The notes under the pieces were generated by a model, which ran no database searches, had not been told where the DNA came from, and was given only the letters and a program-made list of their open reading frames with translations. Position numbers and translations under genes: made by a program. Of a stretch of 64,000 bases of DNA, positions 10,003-19,138 are shown piece by piece; position 1 is the stretch's first letter, and every line of letters starts with the position of its first letter. Where the stretch lies: positions 62,001-126,000 of the forward strand of contig CAVGEY010000002.1 of assembly GCA_963628435.1 (NCBI GenBank). The letters are read 5' to 3'. Source of the stretch: CAKSQF01 sp963628435 (GTDB lineage Bacteria > Bacillota > Clostridia > Oscillospirales > CAG-272).

Positions 10003-10041
10003 GAAAATTCGCCGCGCGCAGAAAATCTGCGTGCGGCGAAT
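10003..10041 (-). terminator. Terminator of GH43 paralogue C
   Basis: Read on the minus strand, ATTCGCCGCACGCAG pairs with CTGCGCGCGGCGAAT around a five-base loop (one wobble) and is followed by TTTTC. It insulates GH43 paralogue C from the GH2 operon. Confidence 0.8.
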
Positions 10042-10067
10042 CTTGAATATATCTTATTTTTCGAATT

Positions 10068-12533
10068 TTATCCCGGAGTTACGGTAAAGTTATCAAACGA
10101 GCCCTTACTCGAGCAGCATCTGAGTCCTACCATTCCGTGAGTATACGGCTCGGTGTCGGTATACTCGATTACAAGATCTCCGTCAAGCCATACTTTTATG
10201 GTTGCATCCTCGACCTTAACCGTAAGATTATAAGTGGTATTATTCCTAATCTTTATTGTCTTGCTCTTTTCGGGATCCCACTTATAATTATTTCTTCCGA
10301 TAGTAACACCCGATTTGGTGAGTCCGACGTAATATCCCTCATAGTAATTTGTACTTGCGGCAATATCGGCAGCTTCGGTTGTCGCGGCATTTTTTGCCCT
10401 CACGAGGATACCGAGATTGATATCGCCGTCCGATGTTGTGATATCTACCGATACGGTATAATTTGCCCAGCTCTCTTCGCCGTACAGAATTTTTCCGTAA
10501 TAACCGTATTTATCGGTATTGCCGATATTGAGAACGCCGTTATCGACTGTCCACTTACCTTCTACATAAGCGGCATCACCGCGCGATTTGCCGAAATCAT
10601 TGGCTATTGCGGTAATTTCGGTTGAAAGCGCGAAGTTATAATAGGTTACCTCGGCACCGCCCGAAACATATCGGAAACTTATCATGCCGAATCCGGCAGA
10701 GAGTTCAAGGTTATGCACCACAAATGTACCCGTCTTACTCTCTGTCGAAGGAAGAGTTACGGTTGTGAGCAGGCTGCCGTTCTGATAGATCTCCACGCCG
10801 GTATCCTCTGTCGAGGTATACTTGATCGTTACATCGTATTTGCCGTCTTTTGTTACATTTACGGTATAGTTGTAATACTTATCGGTACCCGTTACAAGAG
10901 ACGCCTGACCGTTTCTGGTCTTGGTGGTTGTTTCGTAGTATGTCTCGATGCAGGTGATTGCCTGAATGTTTCCTTCTACCGGCTTATAGTAATTTCTGAT
11001 AGAAGAGCCGTTTGCCTCTCCGGTAACACCCGTAAATCCTACCGTTGCGTTGCCGCCGTCGGCTATAACGCCGATGCTTCCGCTTCCGAGAGCCGATTCA
11101 AATGTGCAAAGCTCGCGGTTGTTCACGAAGAATTTGAATGTATTGTCTTCACGCTTTACGGTAAGCAGCTGGAGTGCGCCGAAATTATAATCTTCGTTAA
11201 AGCTCTTGACAAGGTCTGTTTTCTGTTCATTGGCAACGCCGTCAACGACAAACGTAACGATAAGCTGACTGTTTGCGGTATCAAAAACAGCTTTACCGTA
11301 GTTGTTGTCGTCTTTGTATCCGAAGATTATGCCGGCTTTGCCGCCGCTTATCGAAAGGAAGTTGGCTTCGACGGTAAACAGATTGCCGAAGCTGTTGTTT
11401 GTAAGAACTTTGGTTCCGCTTGCAAGCGCAAGTCCGCCGTCCGACAGCGATGCGCCGCCCATATTCCATGCCGACACATCGGATCCGGTCGTAAAGTAAG
11501 AATATACATCGGGCATTTCGGGCTTCTGCTGATTCTCAACAGACGGGCCGAGAACTTCCATATATGTTCCGTTGAACACAAGGCGATCGGTTCTCATATC
11601 ACGCTGAGGAACAGCGCCCGCCGTGGTATGGTAAACGATATAATAGCTGTCGAGATCGGGACCCATAACGGTTGAGCTGTGTCCGATGCCGTAACAGTTG
11701 TCATCGGTATTAACAAGCAGAGGAGTGTTTTTCGCCATTCTGACGGTTGTGGGGCTCTTTGTCGATGTTGCGTAATCGATACGGTATCCCTTACTCCATA
11801 CATGGTTTCCGGTATATGTGAGATAGTAGATGCCGTTATTGTAGATAACCATCGGGCCTTCGGTCCAGCCGTTCATGTTCGCACCGGTCTTTATTGCGGT
11901 GTCGGACACCTTTGTGGGTGAGGACATTTCATAGGCGAGTATGTTCTCCCAGCCGGCAGAATAGAAATACCATTTGCCGTTATTGTCAATGAAGATATGT
12001 CCGTCTATCGAATGTCCGAAATTTCCGGTTACAATTTCGAACGGGCCGAGCGGCGAATCGCTCTTCAGCACATAGTGACCGTTTCCGGCAGGAGATGTCA
12101 CCATGTAGAAATACCCGTTGTAATATGTAACTTCGGGAGCATACGCGCCTGTCGTTTCGGCTTCTTTGGCGCAGAGCTTTTCATAAGTCCATGTTACGAG
12201 GTCGGGAGATGACCATACCTGAATACCTCTCTCTCCGTCTTTGGTGGAGCAGTAAAGGTAATATGTTCCGTTCCAACGCATTACGAACGGGTCACCGACA
12301 CCGTAGTTCTGCCATGCTCTTTTGGTTTTCGGGGTTATAAGCGGGTTACTGTAGGTTTCAATACCCACGGCATCCGCTGTTTTCAGAGTATTCTGCATGC
12401 TTGGATCCACAATTACATCCTCCGTTCCGGTTGTTGTCGCCTCTGTCGTCTGTCCCGGCGTTTTTGTTCCGCAGGCGGCAAAAGACAAAAGCGTTGCTGC
12501 GGCAAGCAGCATTGACAATAATCTTTTTTTCAT
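10068..12533 (-). CDS. GH43-family glycosidase lipoprotein (paralogue C)
   Basis: An 821-residue lipoprotein, signal ending SFAAC (Cys21). GH43 triad residues are Asp81 (GVGDPF), Asp177 (HSIDGH) and Glu225 (GWTEGP). Sequence around the catalytic blades is much closer to paralogue A than to B. The C-terminal half repeats the same layout: concanavalin-like (GIIFGYKDDNNYG), CBM6-like (YDVTIKYTSTEDTGVEIYQN) and concanavalin-like (INLGILVRAKNA) modules. Unlike A and B it has its own promoter (12620-12647) and terminator, so it can be expressed separately. Likely a cell-surface arabinofuranosidase or xylosidase-type enzyme; substrate not determinable from sequence alone. Confidence 0.88.
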   Translation of the reverse strand: MKKRLLSMLLAAATLLSFAACGTKTPGQTTEATTTGTEDVIVDPSMQNTLKTADAVGIETYSNPLITPKTKRAWQNYGVGDPFVMRWNGTYYLYCSTKDGERGIQVWSSPDLVTWTYEKLCAKEAETTGAYAPEVTYYNGYFYMVTSPAGNGHYVLKSDSPLGPFEIVTGNFGHSIDGHIFIDNNGKWYFYSAGWENILAYEMSSPTKVSDTAIKTGANMNGWTEGPMVIYNNGIYYLTYTGNHVWSKGYRIDYATSTKSPTTVRMAKNTPLLVNTDDNCYGIGHSSTVMGPDLDSYYIVYHTTAGAVPQRDMRTDRLVFNGTYMEVLGPSVENQQKPEMPDVYSYFTTGSDVSAWNMGGASLSDGGLALASGTKVLTNNSFGNLFTVEANFLSISGGKAGIIFGYKDDNNYGKAVFDTANSQLIVTFVVDGVANEQKTDLVKSFNEDYNFGALQLLTVKREDNTFKFFVNNRELCTFESALGSGSIGVIADGGNATVGFTGVTGEANGSSIRNYYKPVEGNIQAITCIETYYETTTKTRNGQASLVTGTDKYYNYTVNVTKDGKYDVTIKYTSTEDTGVEIYQNGSLLTTVTLPSTESKTGTFVVHNLELSAGFGMISFRYVSGGAEVTYYNFALSTEITAIANDFGKSRGDAAYVEGKWTVDNGVLNIGNTDKYGYYGKILYGEESWANYTVSVDITTSDGDINLGILVRAKNAATTEAADIAASTNYYEGYYVGLTKSGVTIGRNNYKWDPEKSKTIKIRNNTTYNLTVKVEDATIKVWLDGDLVIEYTDTEPYTHGMVGLRCCSSKGSFDNFTVTPG

Positions 12534-12619
12534 CTTTTTTTCCTTTCCGATCGGGCATCTCGGACGTGCGGTCTTTGACGCCGTTCTAAGAAAGCCGATT
12601 TCGACTTTTTTCTCATTTG

Positions 12620-12647
12620 ATTATATCATACGCGCCGATATTTACAA
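12620..12647 (-). promoter_or_regulatory. Promoter of GH43 paralogue C
   Basis: Minus strand TTGTAA (12642-12647) and TATAAT (12620-12625), 16-base spacer. The leader to the ATG is about 80 bases. The stretch from here to 12940 is AT-rich and shows no gene. Confidence 0.6.
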
Positions 12648-12940
12648 TGCAGTAAAAAGACTTACTTGTGCAGATTAAAGACATTTTTTGCATTTTCGTT
12701 AGTTTCGACATTATCAGCGTTGTTTTTTTGTAGATATTGCACATACCGGTTTTTGCATTTCAAATGATTATCCGCAGCTTCGTTTTATTTTTCGCTTGAA
12801 TCATAAATCAACCGAGAAAAATGAAAATTGTGCATCATTCACAAAAATAAATTGCAAATTTCGGTAAATATTCAGTCATTTAGGGGTTTGTAATTTCGAT
12901 AAATGTATGATACAATAAAGCATCGAAAATTTCACAGCAT

Positions 12941-13016
12941 GTTTCCAATATAGGTTCGAGAAAAAACGGGTCGAATGTTTCTACCGCGCCCCCTTAGGCC
13001 GCGACTATTGGTTGTA
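12941..13016 (+). promoter_or_regulatory. Purine riboswitch aptamer, guanine class
   Basis: The fold of the purine aptamer can be drawn: P1 CCAA/TTGG, J1/2 TATAGG, P2 TTCGA/TCGAA, the invariant J2/3 TTTCTACC at 12978-12985, a GC-rich P3, and J3/1 GACTAT at 13003-13008. The C in GACTAT is the residue that Watson-Crick pairs with guanine (U in adenine members). It lies ahead of xpt, the classical target. Loop L2 (A-rich, ending ACGGG) and the CCCCCTTAGG of P3/L3 differ from the usual loop pair, although GG-CC contacts remain possible. Guanine or hypoxanthine should promote termination downstream. Confidence 0.85.
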
Positions 13017-13075
13017 ACCCCTCTCTTTTGTCAGGGGCAGCTTTGTTTTTCCGTTTTTTCCATATCTATTTCGGG

Positions 13076-13102
13076 AACAGACTTGCGAGAGTCTGTTTTT
13101 TT
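13076..13102 (+). terminator. Riboswitch-controlled terminator in the xpt leader
   Basis: CAGACT (13078-13083), loop TGCGAG, AGTCTG (13090-13095), then seven T. It sits 47 bases before the xpt start and is the probable expression platform of the riboswitch. A second weaker hairpin (CCCCT/AGGGG, 13018-13037) lies between and may belong to the switch. Confidence 0.8.
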
Positions 13103-13148
13103 GTTTTGCGAAATTTCGGAAACCGATTTGAAAGGATGGATTACGGCG

Positions 13149-13721
13149 ATGAAAGAACTTCAGGACAGAATTCTCAAAGACGGCATCGTGCTCTCCGGAA
13201 ACATTCTCAAAGTCAACACCTTTTTTAATCAGCAGCTTGACACACGTCTTGTTATGAACGTGGGTCGTGAGATTGCGCGCCTTTACGCCAATGATAACAT
13301 TACCAAAATAGTAACGATAGAAGCATCGGGGATCGCCATGGCTACAGCGGCAGCTGTATGTCTTGACGTCCCCGTTGTTTTTGCGAAAAAACATCAATCG
13401 GCAACTCAGGTCGGCGATATGCTGACTGCGCAGATTCTCTCGATGACGCACGGAAACAGCTACACTGCCGTTATTCCCGCATCGATGATTTCGGCCGATG
13501 ACAGAGTTCTCATTGTCGATGATTTTCTTGCGAGAGGCGAGGCACTCCGCGGTCTGATATCAATGGTAAATCAGGCGGGAGCAACTCTCTGCGGATGCGC
13601 GGTCGGAATCGAGAAACGTTTTCAGAAAGGCGGAGACGACCTTCGCGCAAAAGGAATCAGAGTCGAGTCGCTTGCCTGCATTGAAGAAATGACACCCGAC
13701 GGAAAAATCATTTTTTCATAA
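13149..13721 (+). CDS. xpt: Xanthine phosphoribosyltransferase
   Basis: Converts xanthine plus PRPP to XMP in the cytoplasm (purine salvage). The 190-residue protein begins MKELQDRI and carries the Xpt hallmarks: LKVNTFFNQQLD, IEASGIA, VFAKKHQ and the PRPP-binding loop VLIVDDFLARGEALRGL. Length matches B. subtilis Xpt (194). The ATG at 13149 follows AAAGGA at a somewhat long 13 bases; longer in-frame starts upstream would run through the riboswitch and are rejected. Regulated by the guanine riboswitch and probably first gene of the nucleoside-uptake operon: bmp starts 48 bases after its stop with no terminator between. Confidence 0.95.
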   Translation: MKELQDRILKDGIVLSGNILKVNTFFNQQLDTRLVMNVGREIARLYANDNITKIVTIEASGIAMATAAAVCLDVPVVFAKKHQSATQVGDMLTAQILSMTHGNSYTAVIPASMISADDRVLIVDDFLARGEALRGLISMVNQAGATLCGCAVGIEKRFQKGGDDLRAKGIRVESLACIEEMTPDGKIIFS

Positions 13722-13769
13722 CACCAAATTTGTTCCCCAAAAAAATTATATATACAAGGAGAAAAAATC

Positions 13770-14975
13770 ATGTTCAAGAAAGTTTTGTCTATCATTCTCT
13801 GCGCAGTACTGCTTGTTTCGGCAGCGGTATTCAGCACATCCTGCGGCGACAGCAGCAAAGATGACTTCAAGATCGGCGTCATCCTTCTTCATGACGAAGA
13901 TTCGACCTACGACCTCAACTTCATCAATGCCGTAAAAGACGCTCAGAAGCAGCTCGGTCTCAAAGACTCACAGGTAATTTTCAAGAGAGGCATTCCCGAA
14001 AGCAACGAATGCTACGAGGCGGCAGCCGATCTCGTAGACGAGGGATGCAAAGTAATTTTCGCAGACTCATTCGGACATGAATCTTATATGATCAAAGCGG
14101 CAGAAAAGTTCCCCGAAGTTCAGTTCTGCCACGCAACCGGCACAAAAGCTCACACACAGGGCCTCAGCAACTATCACAACGCATTCGCTTCCATTTATGA
14201 AGGCAGATTCCTCGCAGGCGTAGCCGCAGGTCTCAAGCTCAACGAAATGATAGCAAACGGCACAATTTCCGCAGAGAACGCAAAGATGGGTTATGTCGGC
14301 GCATTCACATACGCAGAAGTTATTTCCGGTCTTACCTCTTTCTATCTCGGCGCAAAATATGTTTGCCCGTCTGTAACAATGGACGTTCAGTTCACCGGCT
14401 CCTGGTATGACGAAGCATCCGAAAAGAACACCGCACTTTCTCTCATCAACGGCGGCTGCGCTCTTATCAGCCAGCACGCAGACTCGATGGGCGCTCCTTC
14501 GGCATGTGAAGAAAAGAGCGTTCCGAACGTATCTTACAACGGCTCTACCGAATCCTCCTGCCCCAATACATTCATCGTTTCTTCCAAGATTGACTGGGCT
14601 CCTTACATCAAGTACATCTGCGAATGCACAATGAACGGCACCGCAATCGACACCGACTGGTGCGGCACACTTGCAACAGGCTCGGTTAAACTTTCCGACC
14701 TCGGCGCAAAAGCAACAGCAGACGGCACAGCCGAAAAGCTCGAAGAAGTCAAGGCAGCTCTTGAAGCAGGCACACTTCATGTATTCGACACGGCAACATT
14801 CACCGTAAACGGCGAGACAGTCACCACATACACCGCAGACGTTGACGACATGGGCGACTATGTAGGCGACACCGAAGTAATTAAAGACGGCTACTTCCAC
14901 GAATCCGAGTACCGTTCGGCTCCTTACTTCGATCTCAGAATCGACGGCATCAACTTCCTGAACGAAAAATACTGA
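13770..14975 (+). CDS. BMP family ABC transporter substrate-binding lipoprotein (purine nucleoside type)
   Basis: A 401-residue extracellular binding lipoprotein: signal peptide 1-24 with lipobox FSTSC (Cys25). The BMP/PnrA fold is recognised from KIGVILLHDEDSTYDLNF at the N-terminus, DEGCKVIFADSFGHE, FCHATG, and GRFLAGVAAGL followed by KMGYVGAF. Family members (Med, PnrA, BmpA) bind purine nucleosides. An excellent ribosome site (AAGGAG, 8 bases) precedes the ATG. It lies between xpt and the ABC ATPase and permease genes, so it most likely feeds nucleosides to that importer. Coding sequence is markedly richer in GC-ending codons such as GGC and GCA than the flanking genes, consistent with high expression. 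Confidence 0.92.
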   Translation: MFKKVLSIILCAVLLVSAAVFSTSCGDSSKDDFKIGVILLHDEDSTYDLNFINAVKDAQKQLGLKDSQVIFKRGIPESNECYEAAADLVDEGCKVIFADSFGHESYMIKAAEKFPEVQFCHATGTKAHTQGLSNYHNAFASIYEGRFLAGVAAGLKLNEMIANGTISAENAKMGYVGAFTYAEVISGLTSFYLGAKYVCPSVTMDVQFTGSWYDEASEKNTALSLINGGCALISQHADSMGAPSACEEKSVPNVSYNGSTESSCPNTFIVSSKIDWAPYIKYICECTMNGTAIDTDWCGTLATGSVKLSDLGAKATADGTAEKLEEVKAALEAGTLHVFDTATFTVNGETVTTYTADVDDMGDYVGDTEVIKDGYFHESEYRSAPYFDLRIDGINFLNEKY

Positions 14976-14995
14976 TTTTTATAAAAAAGCATAAA

Positions 14996-15026
14996 ATGGG
15001 CGGAGATTATTCTCCGTCCACTTTTG
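14996..15026 (+). terminator. Possible attenuating hairpin between binding protein and ABC genes
   Basis: GGGCGGAG pairs with CTCCGTCC across ATTATT and is followed by ACTTTTG, a weak T-run. Position 20 bases after the lipoprotein stop suggests partial termination so that binding protein exceeds transporter. Confidence 0.5.
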
Positions 15027-15110
15027 CCTATATTTCGGCGTTACTTATCACTCTGTTTTGAAAAAATTCTGTTTATTTTACCATATTTTACGCATACCGA
15101 GGAGGTTATT

Positions 15111-16871
15111 GTGAGCGAACCGATTTTTAACGAAATTTCCGAAAGTTCCGCCCCGAAAAAAGACGCCGTTCTTGAGATGAGAAACATAACGAAAACCTTC
15201 GGGAGTATAACAGCCAACAAAAATGTCGACCTCACGGTTTACCGGGGCGAAATACTTGCCATTCTCGGAGAAAACGGAAGCGGCAAGACCACTCTCATGA
15301 ACATGATTTCGGGAATATATTATCCCGACGGCGGCACAATTTATATTAACGGCGAAGAAACTGTCATAAAATCGCCGAAAGACGCATTCAGACACAAAAT
15401 CGGCATGATACATCAGCATTTCAAACTTGTGGACGTATTTACCGCGAGCGAAAATATCGTGCTCGGTGTCGATGACGACAAAAGATACAACATAAAAGAA
15501 GTAAACGAAAACGTAGGCAAAATTGCCGAAAGATACGGCTTCAATATCGACCCCAAGAAAAAAATCCACGAAATGTCGGTATCCGAGAAGCAGACGGTCG
15601 AAATAATCAAGGTGCTCTACCGCGGTGCCGATATTCTTATTCTCGACGAGCCGACAGCCGTTCTCACTCCGCAGGAAACCGACAGACTTTTCGAAGTTCT
15701 GAAAAAGATGCGCAAAGACGGCAAATCGATTATCATAATTACCCACAAACTGCACGAGGTTCTTGCGATATCCGACAGAGTCGCGGTGCTCAGAAAAGGC
15801 GAACACATAGCGACCGTCAACACTGCCGAGACGAACGAATCCGAACTTACCGAAATGATGGTAGGCAAGAAGGTTTCTCTCAACATAGAGCGCACCGAGC
15901 CGAAAAATCCCGAGCTGAGGCTTGACATTCGCGGACTTTGCAACAGAGATTCGGACGGAATCGAGATGCTCAAAAACATTTCGTTCAAAGCCTATTCGGG
16001 AGAAATTCTCGGAATCGCCGGTATTGCGGGAAGCGGTCAGCGCGAACTGCTCGAGGCGATAGCCGGACTGCAGCATCTTGACGGCGGCGACATCATATTC
16101 CATAACCCCAAGAAAAACAAGCCGGTAACATTTTTCCACAAGGATATGCGCAGAGTGAAAGAGCTTGCCGCAAAGGGAGCATTTCACTATGAAGACGGAA
16201 GTCCGGTCAGCTTTACCGGAATGAGCAACAAAAAAATCCGCGAGCTCGTAAACGCCGGCAAGATACTCTTCAATGAGGACGAAATAATCGATCTCAGAAA
16301 CAAAACTCCGCTGCAAATCAAGGAGCTCGGAATACGTCTGTCATTTGTTCCCGAAGACCGTCTCGGTATGGGACTTGTAGGCAACATGGACATCGTTGAC
16401 AACATGATGCTGAGAAGCTATCGGAAGGGCAAATCGATTTTTGTCGACAGAAGCAAGCCCGACACGCTGGCAAACGAGATTATCGAAGAACTTGACGTTG
16501 TTACTCCCTCCGCACACACTCCGGTGCGCAGACTTTCGGGCGGAAATGTCCAGAAAGTTCTTGTCGGACGCGAAATCGCGGTTGCTCCGAAGGTTCTCAT
16601 GGTGGCATATCCCGTTCGCGGACTTGACATCAACTCATCCTATATGATATACAATCTTCTGAACAAGCAGAAGGAAAACGGTGTTACAATCATTTTTGTC
16701 GGCGAGGATCTCGACGTTCTCTCCGAACTCTGCGACAGAATTCTTATTCTCAATTCGGGCAGAATAATGGATATAGTCGACGGCAGAAAGGCAAAAAAAG
16801 AAGAGATCGGTTTTCTCATGACCAAAACCGATACTACCGAGAAGGAGGCGGAAGAAAATGGAAACAACTGA
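15111..16871 (+). CDS. ABC transporter ATP-binding protein, duplicated domains (nucleoside/sugar importer type)
   Basis: A 586-residue cytoplasmic ATPase with two ABC domains, energising nucleoside import. Domain 1 has Walker A GENGSGKT, a degenerate signature SVSEKQ and Walker B ILILDEPTAVLTP. Domain 2 has a degenerate Walker A (GIAGSGQRE), a good signature LSGGNVQ and an altered Walker B region (VAYPVRGLD in place of the usual acidic DEP). This asymmetry is normal in the NupO/RbsA-like family. An insertion rich in Lys and Glu lies at about 350-400. The GTG at 15111 is chosen: GGAGG lies 6 bases upstream, whereas the ATG at 15024 has no ribosome site. Its stop overlaps the first permease by 14 bases. 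Confidence 0.92.
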   Translation: MSEPIFNEISESSAPKKDAVLEMRNITKTFGSITANKNVDLTVYRGEILAILGENGSGKTTLMNMISGIYYPDGGTIYINGEETVIKSPKDAFRHKIGMIHQHFKLVDVFTASENIVLGVDDDKRYNIKEVNENVGKIAERYGFNIDPKKKIHEMSVSEKQTVEIIKVLYRGADILILDEPTAVLTPQETDRLFEVLKKMRKDGKSIIIITHKLHEVLAISDRVAVLRKGEHIATVNTAETNESELTEMMVGKKVSLNIERTEPKNPELRLDIRGLCNRDSDGIEMLKNISFKAYSGEILGIAGIAGSGQRELLEAIAGLQHLDGGDIIFHNPKKNKPVTFFHKDMRRVKELAAKGAFHYEDGSPVSFTGMSNKKIRELVNAGKILFNEDEIIDLRNKTPLQIKELGIRLSFVPEDRLGMGLVGNMDIVDNMMLRSYRKGKSIFVDRSKPDTLANEIIEELDVVTPSAHTPVRRLSGGNVQKVLVGREIAVAPKVLMVAYPVRGLDINSSYMIYNLLNKQKENGVTIIFVGEDLDVLSELCDRILILNSGRIMDIVDGRKAKKEEIGFLMTKTDTTEKEAEENGNN

Positions 16872-17949
16872 AAGTAAAGTGCGTGAGCCTCTTTTTCACA
16901 TATCGAAGCGCGCATATCTTCCGTGGCAGAAGGCATGGCTCATACGTATTATCGCCATACTTGCCGCATTTCTTATATGCGGACTGCTCTCTTACATAGT
17001 TATCGGAGCGTCTCCGCTTGATTTCTATTCGGCACTTTTTAAGGGTTCACTCGGCTCGGAACGCAAAATATGGAAGTTTTTGAAGGACGGCGCCGTTCTT
17101 CTCTGCATTTCGCTTGCCGTAACTCCCGCATTCAAGATGAAATTCTGGAACACGGGTGCGGAAGGTCAGGCACTTATGGGTGCGCTTGCGACCGCCGCCT
17201 GCATGTTCTACCTCGGCGGAAAAGTTCCGGACTCTCTGCTTATTGTGATTATGTTTGCGGCGGCGGTCATCGTCGGAAGCATTTGGGGCACAATCCCCGC
17301 AATATTCAAGGCAATCTGGGGTACAAACGAAACGCTTTTCACTCTTATGATGAACTATGTTGCCACCTGCATAGTTTCCTACTGTCTGATTGTCTGGACG
17401 CCGAACGGTTCGAGTTCTCTCGGCATTCTTCCGAACGGTCATCTTCCGATAATCGGAAACGAATATCTGCTTATAATTCTCATAACCGTTCTTCTCGCCT
17501 TTATGATGCATATTTACCTCTCATACAGCAAGCACGGATATGAAATATCGGTAGTCGGTGAGAGCTACAAGACAGCATGCTACATAGGAATAGAAGTAAA
17601 AAAGGTCATTATCCGTACCATGATTCTTTCGGGTGCGCTCTGCGGTCTTGCCGGATTTCTGATTGTAAGCGGTCTTGACCACTCGGTAACTACCGAAACA
17701 ATCGGCGGAGAAGGATTTACCGCAATCATGGTGTCATGGCTCGCAAAATTCAATCCGATACTTATGATGCTGACATCGCTGTTTATCGTATTTTTAAGTC
17801 AGGGCGCATCTCAGGTTTCGCAGAATTTCGATGTCAGCCCCGCATTCCCCGATATGGTTGTCGGTATTATCCTCTTCTTCATAATCGGATGCGAATTTTT
17901 CATCGAATACAAGGTCAACTTCCGTTCGAACAAAAAGGGAGGTAAATGA
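16858..17949 (+). CDS. ABC transporter permease 1 (nucleoside importer, NupP-like)
   Basis: A 363-residue inner-membrane permease of the BPD_transp_2 family with about nine hydrophobic helices, starting with a cytoplasmic N-terminus (SKRAYLPWQKAW). Family motifs are FWNTGAEGQALMGALA, GTNETLFTLMMNY and GGEGFTAIMVSWLAKFNPI, typical of YufP/NupP. The ATG at 16858 is preceded by GGAGGCGG at 7 bases and overlaps the ATPase gene by 14 bases, indicating translational coupling. It forms a heterodimeric channel with the next gene product. Confidence 0.93.
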   Translation: METTESKVREPLFHISKRAYLPWQKAWLIRIIAILAAFLICGLLSYIVIGASPLDFYSALFKGSLGSERKIWKFLKDGAVLLCISLAVTPAFKMKFWNTGAEGQALMGALATAACMFYLGGKVPDSLLIVIMFAAAVIVGSIWGTIPAIFKAIWGTNETLFTLMMNYVATCIVSYCLIVWTPNGSSSLGILPNGHLPIIGNEYLLIILITVLLAFMMHIYLSYSKHGYEISVVGESYKTACYIGIEVKKVIIRTMILSGALCGLAGFLIVSGLDHSVTTETIGGEGFTAIMVSWLAKFNPILMMLTSLFIVFLSQGASQVSQNFDVSPAFPDMVVGIILFFIIGCEFFIEYKVNFRSNKKGGK

Positions 17950-17951
17950 TA

Positions 17952-18920
17952 ATGGATAAACTGATAAATTATCTTCTGAGCGCAATTCCTCTCGGAATGA
18001 CATTTCTGTACGGCTCCACAGGCGAAATCATAACCGAAAAAGCAGGTCATCTGAATCTCGGCCTCCCCGGCATAATGTGCGTCGGAGCGGCAGGCGGATG
18101 TCTTTCGCTTCAGCTGATGTCAAGCAATGCCGCAATTCCGGGTGCCGTGGTAGTGGCAGTCGCCATTCTCGCATCTTTTCTCTCTGCGGCATTTACGGGA
18201 TTAATATACAGCTTTCTCACGGTATCGCTTCACGCGAATCAGAATGTAACCGGTCTTGCCCTTACGACATTCGGTGTCGGAACAATGAAGTTTATCATGT
18301 CGAAAATCACGGTAATGGCATCCGAAACCGACACGAGATATCTGTATGCGCTTAAATACTTCCGCTTCCCTTTTGCGGACAGCGCAACATTCAAATACTG
18401 CGGCGTTATGGTCTTTCTGGCGGTAGCGATTGCTCTTTTGACATCTTTTGTCCTTAACAGAACAAGGGTGGGACTCTTTCTGAGAGCGGTCGGTGAAAAT
18501 CCCGCGACAGCAGATGCTATGGGCATCAACGTAACCGCCTACAAATATACGGCAACACTTATAGGAAGCGGCATTGCGGGACTCGGCGGTCTGTTCTACA
18601 TCATGGACTATGCGGGCTCGCAGGAGGCTTATCTCGGCATTTCGGCGCTCGGATGGCTTTCAATCGCACTCGTGATTTTCACGGTCTGGAAGCCTGCCGT
18701 AAGTATCTTCGGTTCATCGCTTTTCGGAATGCTTTATGTTGCCGGATCGTATATACCCAGCATAAAGTTTCTCCATGTCAGCATGGCGGCGACTCCGATT
18801 CTCGAAATGCTCCCGTACGTCGTAACCATAATCGTACTTATCATAACAAGCGCGGCAAAGAAAAAAGAAAATCAGCCGCCCGCATCACTCGGTCTTTCCT
18901 ACTTCCGTGAGGAAAGATAA
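17952..18920 (+). CDS. ABC transporter permease 2 (nucleoside importer, NupQ-like)
   Basis: A 322-residue inner-membrane permease with roughly eight helices. Motifs PLGMTFLYGSTGEIITEKAGHLNLG near the N-terminus, NQNVTGLALTTFG and RAVGENPATADAMGIN are those of the NupQ/YufQ partner subunit. ATG codons occur at 17946 and 17952; the latter is 8 bases after GGGAGG and is preferred. It begins two bases after the stop of permease 1. Last gene of the purine operon, ended by a 15-bp hairpin terminator. Confidence 0.92.
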   Translation: MDKLINYLLSAIPLGMTFLYGSTGEIITEKAGHLNLGLPGIMCVGAAGGCLSLQLMSSNAAIPGAVVVAVAILASFLSAAFTGLIYSFLTVSLHANQNVTGLALTTFGVGTMKFIMSKITVMASETDTRYLYALKYFRFPFADSATFKYCGVMVFLAVAIALLTSFVLNRTRVGLFLRAVGENPATADAMGINVTAYKYTATLIGSGIAGLGGLFYIMDYAGSQEAYLGISALGWLSIALVIFTVWKPAVSIFGSSLFGMLYVAGSYIPSIKFLHVSMAATPILEMLPYVVTIIVLIITSAAKKKENQPPASLGLSYFREER

Positions 18921-18940
18921 ACGTAATTTATCCGCAGCTA

Positions 18941-18978
18941 AAATCTGTCGGAGCATAAACTGCTCCGACAGATTTTTT
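18941..18978 (+). terminator. Terminator of the purine salvage operon
   Basis: AATCTGTCGGAGCA pairs perfectly with TGCTCCGACAGATT across a TAAAC loop, followed by a T-run. Confidence 0.92.
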
Positions 18979-19056
18979 CTTTTTCGGGCAGAACCGTTGA
19001 TTGTTAACTTACCTTGCGGAATTTGTTACAATAATACGAAATTATCGGGTTATATA

Positions 19057-19124
19057 TTGACTTTCAAAGCAAAGAAGAGTATAATATAGATTGTATTAGA
19101 TACATTATATACCGATATGGTATA
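19057..19124 (+). promoter_or_regulatory. Promoter of the SDR gene with downstream inverted repeat
   Basis: TTGACT (19057-19062), 17-base spacer, TATAAT (19080-19085). An inverted repeat TATACC-GATAT-GGTATA (19108-19124) covers roughly +15 to +32, immediately before the ribosome site, and could bind a repressor. Confidence 0.7.
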
Positions 19125-19138
19125 GAGGAGGATTTGAC

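Noticed and set aside
12975..13148. Longer N-terminus for xpt, open from 12975
   Set aside because: It would run through the riboswitch and terminator and has no ribosome site; the conserved Xpt start is at 13149.
15078..16316. 412-residue minus-strand frame opposite the ABC ATPase
   Set aside because: Shadow frame of a well-supported gene.
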